Of a DNA stretch of 64,000 bases, positions 40,088 through 49,787 are shown piece by piece. Under the pieces are notes generated by a model, which saw only the letters and a program-made list of their open reading frames with translations, did not search any database and was not told the DNA's origin. The translations under genes were made by a program, and so were the position numbers. The stretch comes from Mastigias papua (Eukaryota > Cnidaria > Scyphozoa > Rhizostomeae > Mastigiidae), in contig OZ025270.1 in assembly GCA_964019165.1 (NCBI GenBank), forward strand, positions 7,778,186 through 7,842,185. Direction: 5' to 3'. Each line of letters opens with the position of its first letter. Position 1 is the first letter of the stretch.

Positions 40088-40282
40088 CTGATCTTCACTG
40101 TCTCCAACATTTTCATTGTCTTTAATATCTGCTTCATCCTCATCATCTTCACCGTCTTCATCATCTTCACTGTCTTCATCATCTTCACTGTCTTCATCAT
40201 CTTCACTGTCTTCATCATCTTCACTGTCTTCATCATCTTCACTGTCTTCATCATCTTCATCGCCTTCATCATCACTTAGGAC
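40088..40282 (-). other. Possible acidic-repeat exon
   Basis: On the minus strand TTGATTACTATTAG precedes GTCCTAAGTGATG at 40,282. The frame is open for 65 codons and ends GATCAG before GTTAAC (donor at 40,087). It encodes VLSDDEGDEDD, about six copies of the six-residue unit DEDSED (18-bp DNA repeat), then ADIKDNENVGDSEDQ. Length 195 bp (phase 0 to 0) and the flanking splice-like sites support an exon of an acidic nuclear-type protein, but a plain 18-bp minisatellite gives the same repeat. Confidence 0.35.
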
Positions 40283-40799
40283 CTAATAGTAATCAAACAA
40301 GAGCATTAATAAGCAGAAGTAAGAAAGTATAGCAATTGCATTGGACTATGGTTCTCAATAAAGTTCATTTTCCATGCAACTTTAGAATGATTTTCAAACA
40401 ACCCGCCTTAAGCGAGCACTGATATGTAATTTAGCTTTCACTACAAATCTTCAGCCTCTCTTACAGCTTTTCGATTTTTGATGTGCAAGGATTAAACATG
40501 TTCGCAAATGATCATAGAAAGGTGCCATCATGTGTATTTGCGAGGGAGCACGTGATCTTTAGCCATACCGGGTCAAATTGAAGAAACAATTCTCAACAAA
40601 AATTACGTGAAAATTCTGAGGAAATTCAAACTCAAAATCATGACAAAAGATAATTTTTCTGAAAAGTAATTTTTGTTTAGAGTTGCTTTCCATTACTTTA
40701 TAGTAGAGGGTAGAGGGTATGTCCATGGTTTTCCCTTGTTAAACTCGAGGCCCGCCACATCATTTTTGTAGCCTATGTGGGTTTGTGCATGGTTCTGAT
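40283..40799. other. No recognisable gene
   Basis: AT-rich; no domain, repeat or RNA feature seen. Confidence 0.4.
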
Positions 40800-41400
40800 G
40801 ATGTGTCATGATGATATGCATGAACATAGGCGCAAAATTCGTCTTGTTATATGGTTGTCAAATGCCTTATTAAACACTACAATATCATGCATGTAAACCA
40901 GAATTCTATCAGGAATGAGGCCGGATAAACCCATGCTAACCAATCACAGGTATGGAGTGGCAGCATTCAATAACCCTCAAGGTGTTGTATTAAATTTGTA
41001 TTTGCCTCTTGGTACTGAAAAGGCGGTTTGTACCTTATCTGATTAATTGAGAGGCATTGACCAGTAAGCAGATGTTGCGTCTAGGGCAGTCCAAAACAGT
41101 GAGCCATGCATTCTATCAATGACGTCATGAATGCGAGGAAGGGGGTAGATGTCTTTCTTAGTAACGTCATTTAGAATACGAAAATCACACACAAAACGCA
41201 TGGAGGCGTCTTTCCTTTTTACTAAAATAGCGGGTGAATACCAAGGGGAGGACGATGGCCGAATTATATCCTTGTCCAACATTTCTTGGATCTATTTGTC
41301 AACTTCCTCATTCCAAGCATGGGGAAATTCGGTACAGTTTTCGTTTAAGTGGTAATGCTTCACTGATACGGTATGATGGGGCTTATTGGTAACTAGGTTT
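40800..41400 (-). pseudogene. Ty3/gypsy reverse transcriptase fragment
   Basis: Minus-strand reading gives EMLDKDIIRPSSSPWYSPAI, LVKRKDASMRFVCDFRILND, KKDIYPLPRIHDVIDRMHGS and FWTALDATSAYWSMPLN, then a stop, TAFSVPRGKYKFNTTP, a stop, and VYMHDIVVFNKAFDNHI (about 40,830). The palm motif, normally Y-x-D-D, reads YMHD, so the second position of the catalytic pair is lost. Orientation matches the RNase H fragment at 34 kb. Confidence 0.75.
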
Positions 41401-42000
41401 AGGGTTTTTTGGGCTCTCTGCAAAAACAGGCTTGGGTTTGGGTTTTTCACACCCCTGATGCCATGAGCAACCAAACAATGGGTAGTATATACACCATGGG
41501 CTGCAAAATCTGCACTGCAAAATCTGTACAAAAGCTTAAATCTTTCAAGAGGCATACGAGTAAACCCGTAGAAATAAAATGAAATACATCTATTACAATT
41601 CCTCTCACATCTCATTATATTTATTAACTATACAACAGCAGCATTCTGAATCTAAATTGGGTCCGTTGGACCACGTGTGAACTTAAAGCTTCCTTAACCA
41701 CTAGCAAAAGCCTTAAATACAGATATACCGTAAATCCTCAGATCGGCCACATGCAGGATTATTTAGTTTTGATAAATTGTGGGTGGAGGCCTATTCGAGG
41801 AGAAGGCTTACTCGCGAGATGACTCATGAAATTATCTCACATAATGTAATGCCTGAAGTTGTGAGAAAGAGTAGCAAAAGAACTCCTAGGATTATCGAGA
41901 CTAGGAGCTGAAGCTTTACAACCAATTATCCAATTCTTTTGCTTGCTCATCAAGAGTGGCATTATGGAAACTGATTATAGAAATCTCATAATATCAATGT
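41401..42000. other. Gypsy upstream remnant and LINE 5' flank
   Basis: The first about 250 bp on the minus strand may be degraded gypsy coding (weak). The rest is probably the leader of LINE copy 2. No motifs. Confidence 0.35.
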
Positions 42001-42014
42001 CCATCGATGAATTA

Positions 42015-43515
42015 TGAAATGTGAAGAAACTGCGACCTGATGAGGATAAGATTGTTTCCTACGCTACTAAAGAGTATGGCCTAGACGAAGCACAGACTAC
42101 TGAAGCTCTGGAAAACTTAGTGAACATAAAGCTAGTTTTCCTAAAAAGTACAGCTGCTGGTCAAGAATTGTACTTCATCGATAAAGACGTTGGCATCAAT
42201 AACATGGGAAATGAAAAATCATCGAAGCCACAACGTGACAGGCATGCATAAATGGGCTTCGGGTTCCAGTAGTCATACTGTCAATCCGCAGAATGCAGTA
42301 GATACGGATAGCACAGCTGTGAATCAAAAACAACATACACCCTCATCAGGAAATACGCGCGTTTTCTTGCATCCTGGGGCAATTCGGTGGCATTATCAAT
42401 AACTTAAGTCAACAGCTTCTGGAAGAAAGAACTCGTAACAGGTCATTAGCTGCAGAGAACCTAAATCTGAAAATACGATTGGAAAAATTACTTTTGAAAA
42501 ATAGCAAAGAAGAAGAGCAACTCGAAAGAAAACCAAAGAATTTGGAAACGAATGAAATTCATAAAAAGTATGGATCGAATCGTACATCTGAATGCGAAGC
42601 TCAAGCAGGGGCTACAACGATGCAAAAACACCCCCCCTCCCTTGACAACATCAGCCCCGTGGGAGGCAAGGATGCGCAAATCTACCCTATGGAAAACTAT
42701 AGGCGACTCGCTCAGCAAAAGTTTTTCGATTCAGTTAAAAGAAATCAAAGCTTCTAAGCATCAAGAGTACTTATTACACAAATCAAAAGAATGCACAATG
42801 GAGGATAGTAGCAATGTAAACGAGAATGATAAAAAAACAGCCAGCAAAAAACAACAACAAAAGAGAAGAGATAGCGTTAAGAATTACAGTGGCGACAGCA
42901 AACAATCAAGACAACCAAAGAGGAATAGCAGAAAAACCAACAACAACAACAACAGCTACAACGATAACATTATACGAGCAACTAGAATCGCCAATAAGCT
43001 AAAGCCTGAAGCCAAAAGGAGGGTGCTCCCCTTAGCGACTCACATGTTCGACGGGTCGACGAATCAAATCTCTCCCCGAGTATTTTATTGCAAGAGGCAT
43101 TGGAGGTATTAGCAGTGAGCAGTTGATTTCTAAACGCAGAGGAACCATTAATAGTGAGCTTCAGAAGGTTAATGAGATGATAGTCCACATTGGTAGCAAT
43201 GATATTAGTAAAGGAATGAAAAAAGAAAGAATTGTGGACAACATCCATACGGCTTGCAGGAAATTCACGGATGTCAATCCCAACATTAAAGTATCCGTAT
43301 CTTCGATATTTCTTCGAAAGTATGATACTCCGAAAAATTTGGAAATAGTCGAGACAAATGCGGCTCTACAAAGACACTGCCTTTCTAACGGATGGGATTT
43401 TATTAATCATTCAAACATTGCCTTCAAACATATAGACACGAATGGTATGCATCTCACCCAAGAAGGAAATAGTATATTTTCGAAAAATCTTAGCACTTGT
43501 GAAATACGTGGGTGA
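42015..43515 (+). pseudogene. CR1/L2-like LINE copy 2 ORF1: winged-helix-like, coiled coil, SGNH esterase
   Basis: Three regions lie in different frames. First, about 42,021-42,190 encodes DEDKIVSYATKEYGLDEAQ, TEALENLVNIKLVFLKSTAA, GQELYFID, which looks like a winged helix (three helices then a hairpin). Then comes a coiled coil (LRLEKLLLKNSKEEEQLERK, about 42,440-42,560) and an Asn/Lys-rich linker. Last is the esterase: the Ser block SDSHVRRV appears only after a frame change (about 43,035), then VHIGSNDISKG and HIDTNGMHLTQEG (to 43,460). GDSH has become SDSH. It is broken by at least three shifts. Confidence 0.7.
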
Positions 43516-43564
43516 TGAGCAAGTTAAAGGAGAGAAGGCTGATGTTAGTACTCCAAGGCTTGTT

Positions 43565-44523
43565 ACCCACGGCTGTGAAATCGATAGCAAGTGTCATCAG
43601 CGCACAGTGTCTAGAAGAGGCTTAACAATGGCGTCCTTTAATGTAAATGGTCTTTGGAGCCACCTAGATGAAATAAAAGTGTTCATGCATGACATGAAAA
43701 TCGATATATTAGCCTTAAATAAAACTACATTAGATAGCTCAATTGATCAGCAGATTACCGATATCTCTGGTTATAGTCAACAGCGTCTTGATAGGTCGCA
43801 ATTTGGCGGGGTATCTCAATATACGTCAGAAACACTATTACACTTATTCATAGGAAAGACGTACCACTGGAAGATCTGGAATTACTCTGCATTGAAGTTC
43901 AACCACCAAAATGCAGGCAATTCTTGGTCCTTACATGGTATAGACCACAAAACAGCCTGGTTGCTATATTTAGCAAAGCTGAAAAAGTTCTATCATACCT
44001 TGATAAGGAAGGTAAAGAGATGATACGTACAGGTGATACTAACTGTGATCTATCAAAAGAAATAACCTACCTGTCTCTCGCTGAAAATTCTAGACATATT
44101 AGGAATCTGTATGATCCATTCAGTCAAAAGCAGATAATAAATGAGCCAACAAGGGTAACACTCACAACATCAACTCTAATCGATCATATATCTATGTCCT
44201 GTATCTATAATATACTAGAGTCAAGAGTGCATAAAATATCCATGAGTGACCACTACATAGTCTTTTGTAAGCGCAAACTAAATGCCGGACTTGGCGGGCA
44301 CAAGATGGTCGTAACTAGAAACATGAAGTATTTTAATGAAAGTGCATTTTTGGCTGATATCTCTAGTATCGATTGGGAGCTCCTTGTTAATAAGACTGAT
44401 GACGTTAATATAGTTGTAGAGGAATGGTCATCCCTCTTCTCTACAGTGATAGAAAAGCATGCTCCCACAAGAGAAATGAGAGTTTCAGATTCAAGAGAAA
44501 TGAGAGTTACCTGTTGTAAGTAA
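43565..44523 (+). pseudogene. LINE copy 2 ORF2: AP endonuclease only
   Basis: The frame overlaps the ORF1 end as in copy 1. MASFNVNGLWSHLDEIKVF, DILALNKTTLDSS (the catalytic Glu of LNETKL is Lys here), a broken RSQFGG region, a frame change near 43,930, then TWYRPQNS, TGDTNCDLS and MSDHYIVF. Coding runs on to IEKHAPTREMRVS, just past the endonuclease, and goes directly into the family 3' UTR. No RT follows. Inactive. Confidence 0.75.
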
Positions 44524-44632
44524 TTTATGAAGAATTTTATTCATATTTTGTTGTATATTTGGATGGAGGGCCCATTGAAAAGCAGCTACGACTGAAGGGC
44601 TATCCTCCCTAAACATATATAATAATTTTTTT
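44524..44632 (+). other. 3' UTR of LINE copy 2
   Basis: TTGGATGGAGGGCCCATTG, AAAAGCAGCT and GAAGGGCTATCCTCC match the copy 1 tail, ending in ATATATAATAATT. Confidence 0.7.
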
Positions 44633-45292
44633 TCAAACTTCATTTAATTCAATAATTTTTACCACGTTACATCCATACATTGTCTAATTTAAGGTCATTA
44701 AACATTAAGAGTAGTGATTCAGAGGATTTAGCCATGATTCTAAGTGTACTCTTTGATAGATTAATAAATTTGATGTCAGAATAGGCATGTTTCAGATCCA
44801 GAAGAAGGGAACTATACTATGAAGCTTTACGGTCACTGTTGATCTGTATGTCAGATTCGAATCGTTAGGACAGTTCCAAAATGTAAAGAGTAGAGTTGTT
44901 GGAAATTAAGACAAGGTCTGGTCTGAGAAAATCACCAGTGATGACACTCGGGGATAGAAATGAAGGGAGATCGGCATATTATAAACAGTCTGAAAAAGAG
45001 GAAGAGGTTTTAGCAAGTTTGAGACGGACCGAGTTGTGGCGCCAAATGTATCAGCCATCTTGAAGATACGACTTAGCTTGAGACGACGTGTTGGAGAGAT
45101 TCAGCCTGGAGACAGAATGAGCATGCAGATGATTGAAGGATGGACCATATACAGAGATTTTCCTTTTTGCAAGGGTGTTGTTCAAGTATTTAATTGAAAA
45201 GCTAAAATGTTTTTCGGCATACTCTGTTGTACTGTAGACAAGAGTAGTGATAGTAGTGATTCAGAGGATTTACCCATGATTCCAAGTGTGCT
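44633..45292 (-). pseudogene. Family B copy B7, decayed C-terminal fragment
   Basis: Minus-strand frames give CSFCLQAESLQHVVSS, RPDLVLISNNSTLYILEL, RFESDIQINSDRKAS and FINLSKSTLRI with stops (W/Q to stop and others). The RLE GFETN reads RFESD. It is older than its neighbours. Its 5' end (45,250-45,292) repeats its own 44,707-44,750 sequence directly, next to TAATAATAATAA. Confidence 0.7.
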
Positions 45293-46954
45293 AATAATAA
45301 TAATGAAAAATTTTTATTTCCTATAAACACTACTCTACTTGATGACACCCAACACTCTCAGTTAGGCATGATGGGAAAATTTATAAGTTCGTTGTAAACA
45401 GTATGATTAAATGTTTCTTAACTACAAATAAAACAAAAAAATTAAAATGTTAACAGTCCTGGGCTCATCCACTCGCTGTCTCTCTTACAGAATATGTAGT
45501 ATGTACAACGTATACAGATGGTTATTAATTTCCTTTCTAGGTAAAGTTGCTCTAGCTTGGTAGTTGATAAAATTTGTAACAGATTCATAAACGCTTTGTG
45601 CTAATGCCGATTGTTCCTATTGCTCCCAATGATATATTTATGTATTCCACACGCAAGTATGAGGATGAAAGGTCTTTCAGAAGATTTTCGTAACGCCGTA
45701 TTTTGTGAGCCTCATTATTCCAATGTTAGTTTCGAAGCCAATAGACAGTTCGAGAACATATAAAACACCTTCACTGATTAAGAGGAGATCTGGACGCTTG
45801 TCGTGTCCAGTGATAACAGACGATGGTCTGAAGCCTGGAATGTCATCAGCATAGATTTTAACATTTCTTATTCCTGTTTCAAAGTTGGCAATCGTAAAGG
45901 GGACAGAGTTGTGACGCCAAGTATATCTTTTCCTTTCAAGCATGGATCTGCATCCAGAGACGACGTGAAGACGGGATTGTGGGAGTTGGCAGAAATTACA
46001 CAATTCGCTTTTGACTCTACCCCAAAATTTCATATTTTTCTTTGTAGGCAAATTGTTATTGATATAACATACAGAGAAATTGAAGATGTTCTTGGGTAGA
46101 AGTTTCTGTGCCTCACTCCATATGCTTGTTATTTTATTTGTCGTGTGCTCAAGGATAGCCTTCAATATAAGACCTTGTGATGTCCATTCATGTGTGATCC
46201 TATAGACCTTCTTCGTTCTATGTTCTTTGATTACCTCTTTTCTATTAACGTATGCGTCACATTGCACATTTCTATCACGACTAGTTACTTTGTGTAGTGA
46301 CTACATGTCTTCGTTTGGGGACTTCTTTAAACAGTTCCTAATCGAAATTTGGCTTTGGGAAAATTTCATAGACGGATCAATAGTACCTAGCCCACATTTT
46401 TTTGTCAAAAGACTACTTATACCCAATGTTCCACTGATCGGTATGTCGGGCCATAATCTAATGCACCTGTGCACTAGTGAGTCTAGATTTTGTTTGACCC
46501 ATTTGATGTCTAAATTGGCAATTGTTAAGTCCCATGACACTTAAGACAAGTCGAATATAGAAGAATCTTGTTTTTCGGATGAAGTGGTAGCCAACTTATT
46601 GCTTCTAGCAGCAGCTTGGTTGCCTCGAGTAACTTTTCCTTGTGCTCTTCGTTGTCCATTTAAAAGTTAAAACTTCTGCCAAGGTAACTGAATGATTCAG
46701 AAGATAAAACAGGAGGGGTTGGTTGGTTTGAGACAAACACCTTTGGACTAACTTGACTACAAGTTGTATTGACTTTCAACATACCGAATGCTTTACATTT
46801 GTCTGGCCTCGCTTGCATAATTGTCCAAGAGCAGAAAGCTGTGAAACAGTTTAAAAGGATCTGATTTTCATATTCTTGGACTGTTACTACGCATGCATCG
46901 TCTGCAAATTGCAGCCAATTTCTGTGTTTTAGGAACGCATCATGTATGTATCCT
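45293..46954 (-). pseudogene. Family B copy B8, part 1 (palm to RLE and 3' UTR)
   Basis: From SQLGYIHDAFLKHRNWLQFA, DDACVVT (FADD palm, about 46,890) through YLGRSFNF, a damaged thumb, KNIFNFSVCYINNNLP, CNFC...H...C (about 45,940-46,000), RPDLLL (about 45,790), LELSIGFETN and a displaced YYIFCKRDSEWMSP near 45,480. Frames break near 46,660, 46,540, 46,270 and 45,680. The missing upstream part lies beyond the inserted element at 46,964-49,143. Confidence 0.75.
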
Positions 46955-46963
46955 AGTTGAGAG

Positions 46964-49143
46964 AGCATAGCGTTCAAATCTTGATTGACTGCAGAGCTAA
47001 TTCTCAGGACCTTTTCCCCCAATAGGAGACCACGATTTCCTAAACAAACGGCTGTCGTAGCTACATTTAGGCCAATTTCACGTGTTTTAAACAGGTTGTA
47101 CAACCCACACTAAAAGAGCTCTGTACGCTCGGTTTTATCTATTTTGGTGGAAACTTTTTCTGAATCATCAAGCTTACACATTGGATTATACGTGTTCATG
47201 GAACCAGCATCGGATCTCTTGGTTTTGATACTTTTTCTTCCAAAGCAAAATTAAGTGTACGCAAGTAAGCACAAAATTTCATTGCAAATACGCCTTTCTT
47301 TATCTATAAAAACCAACCCAATTAGTAATGATGAAAATTTAACAGTCTGATGAAGTGCTAATGTCGATTATCTTTTATACATTAAGTTTTTCCAACAGCA
47401 GTAACATTTCCCGACAAAAATCTAAGAAGAGTGAACAGTGTCCTATGACATTACTATTTCGTAGGAAGCCGTTGTTAGAGAAACCAGGATAATAAAATAT
47501 ATTCGGCATTAGTACTCCATCAAACTGCGAATAGTGTCATCATAGCTAGTTAGGGAGCTTGTATAGACAAAAAAATTATCTTATTTACATTGAAGTTTTG
47601 CGCTTACTTCTGTATACCTACACTAGGGGGACAAAAATATTACAAACCTCTAATCATAATTATTAAAATAGTCATCACATACCATTATGATAATGGCGTC
47701 CAAATTTGTAAAGTTTGTAGATAAAGTTGTAAACAAAATAGTTGCAATGGCGAAAAGAGATAATTGCCAAATGAGGAGTGAGCAATTGTTAAAAATTTGA
47801 GTGTGCTAAGTCTTTCCACAAGAGGAGTTTTTTGAGAATTGTTGGGTCCCATCTCTCCAAGGTATCAAGAATTCTAAAAACATTGAAGACTGAGGGAGCT
47901 GTCCAGAAATCAATAAAAAAGTAACCTACCAAAATTTGATCTCTGAGGTAAACGAATGGTTACCAGAGTAACAGAATGCCATAGATTTGACAAGTCAAGT
48001 ATCATAGCCGATGAAATAAACAAACGATATCCTGGTGCAAATGTATCAAAAAATGTGTACAGTAGGTTGTTTGATGTAAAAGATGTTTGCACATGTATGA
48101 CATTCGTAGCCATGCGACAAGAAACAGAACCGTTTGACTCTTTGGAGAACTGAAAAAAACGTATCCCCGGGGTGGTAGCTTTGAGAGGCTGGCAGGTGAA
48201 AGAGTGGGAACATGTTGGTTTCTAAGATAAATGGCAGTTTTCGTAATCAAGTGATAGTAAAACGATGAGAGTTTAGAGAAAACCCAATGAAAGTGATAAC
48301 CCACAATATTTTGCTTCACAATTCTCAAATTCTACATTGGTTATGTTTCGGGGATCCTTTGGGCCAAAGGTGCTGGAAAACTTGCTGTTTGCAACTGACG
48401 AATCAATGCAGAATAGCTTGTAAACATATTGTAAGATAACTTAGTTTCAAGGGACAAAGGCAATGCTTGGAAGGGGGGGGGGGGGCATTCATCTTCCAAC
48501 ATGAAAATTTACTCCCTCACAAAGCAATTTTCACTAAAATTAACCTGTATAACCGTAAGATCAGTTTCCTTCCATGGCCAGCACAGAGGCCCAACTTTAA
48601 CATGTTTGATTGCACGCGAAAAGCCAAATGAATGCTAAAGCATAACGTCCTCTAATGTCCAAGTAACGACTCATTGAAAGAGTTTTTGTATCCTTTCTAA
48701 AGCGATTTTCGACCGTTCTAAAACTAACTTTAATTGTTAACTTAGAACTTTGTAAATCAAAAATGTAACTTTAGTTATGGCTTTATTGAGTCATTGGCGT
48801 CATCCGCCACTCATTGGCTTCATACGTGTTGTAATACTGATGTTTCCCAGAGTAGCTTTGCTTTGCATGAGAAGGTATCAAAACCAAAAGATCCGATGCT
48901 GGTTCCATAAACACGTATAATCCAATGTGTAAGCTTGATGATTCAGGAAAATTTTCCACCAAAATAGATAAAACCGAGCGTGCAGATCTGTTTTAGTACG
49001 GGTGATAAAAGCGCTCTAAAGCACGTGAAATTGGCCTAAATGTAGCTACGACAGCCGTTTGTTTAGGAAATCGTGGTCTCCTATTGGGGGAAAAGGTCAT
49101 GAGAATTAACTCTGCTAGCCAATCAAGATTTAAACGCTATGCT
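46964..49143. mobile_element. Mutator-like long-TIR element, 9-bp target duplication, inserted in B8
   Basis: Terminal inverted repeats of about 285 bp (46,964-47,248 and about 48,858-49,143) start AGCATAGCGTT and match closely, including CCAATAGGAGACCACG and TTACACATTGGATTATACG. The flanks carry AGTTGAGAG on both sides (46,955-46,963 and 49,144-49,152), a 9-bp duplication. Joining the flanks restores the family B reading YSQLGYIHD. TIR length and 9-bp duplication fit MULEs. I see no MuDR-type transposase; the interior holds a Tc1 element and about 370 bp of unknown sequence. Confidence 0.75.
47621..48852 (+). mobile_element. Tc1/mariner element inside the MULE, decayed transposase
   Basis: The ends TA-CACTAGGGGGACA... 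and its degenerate mirror (...TGTTTCCCAGAG-TA) define a 1.2-kb element; both carry AATATTAC/AGTATTAC-type inner sequence. Inside are ATGGCGTCCAAATTTG, a helix-turn-helix-like stretch (RVTECHRFDKSSIIADEINK), MFRGSFGPKVLEN (Tc1 V-W-G-C-F block) and SFLPWPAQRPNFNMFD (Tc1 W-P-A-Q-S-P-D-L-N block, where the catalytic Asp is Asn). Many shifts and stops; inactive. Confidence 0.7.
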
Positions 49144-49152
49144 AGTTGAGAG

Positions 49153-49525
49153 TACTCGTCCTTTCGAGTCAGTTGAAAGAAAATGTTAACTATCATGTTG
49201 AACGTAAGAGGGCTTAAACAGTCACCCTGGAGAACACACTTAGACACTGCGATAAATGGTGTTGCACAACCTATGGTAATAATTGATGTTTTAAAACCTG
49301 TGTACACATCCTCTATTAGGTTTTGGATTTCAACTGGAACATGATGGAACCAGAGTGTTTCTAGGATGAGAGATTGTGATGGACCTCTCCAAAGGCGCTA
49401 CGAAGACCGAGTAATGTAATAAACAGAGATTGTTGCTTTAATCTAGCTTGATTGATAAGAAGAGCCATTTGTGCTGTATGTTCATACGTTCCTGATATTT
49501 TTGGTATGAAGCCTTTTTGAAATAA
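49153..49525 (-). pseudogene. Family B copy B8, part 2 (RT fingers)
   Basis: Minus-strand reading gives FQKGFIPKISGTYEHTAQMA, LLINQARLKQQSLFITLLGL, RSAFGEVHHNLI and VLQGDCLSPLTFNM, directly upstream of B8 part 1 in the protein. It is open over this stretch. In the motif usually LLDLKNAFGE, the Asp of motif A is Gly here. On its 5' side lies the 3' end of the L2-like LINE. Confidence 0.75.
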
Positions 49526-49787
49526 TACTCTTTTTGAAACTATTGATTTTATTCAAATAAACTACAATTACAAATCTCATTATTGCAAGGTAAATAAATA
49601 AATGATAATATTTAACCAGGTAACATCGCATCAGTTGATTTAACTGTTTTCCATGCGAGACCGGCATAAAGCAACAGTAAAAATTTATGTTTAAGCAAGG
49701 GATGCAAATACCTAAAACTACTGTCTAAAATAAGATACTAAAAATTGAACATATTTAAACAAAAATCTGTGTTCCTGAACATATTTG
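49526..49787 (-). other. 3' UTR of the L2-like LINE
   Basis: AT-rich tail with an ATTTATTTATTTACC-type tract on the minus strand (49,589-49,606). The exact end against B8 is near 49,526-49,545. Confidence 0.5.

Noticed and set aside
40100..40260. CRISPR or transmembrane protein with a repeated VFIIFT pattern
   Set aside because: It is an 18-bp head-to-tail minisatellite; the hydrophobic frame is one of six readings and the acidic frame on the other strand has better borders.
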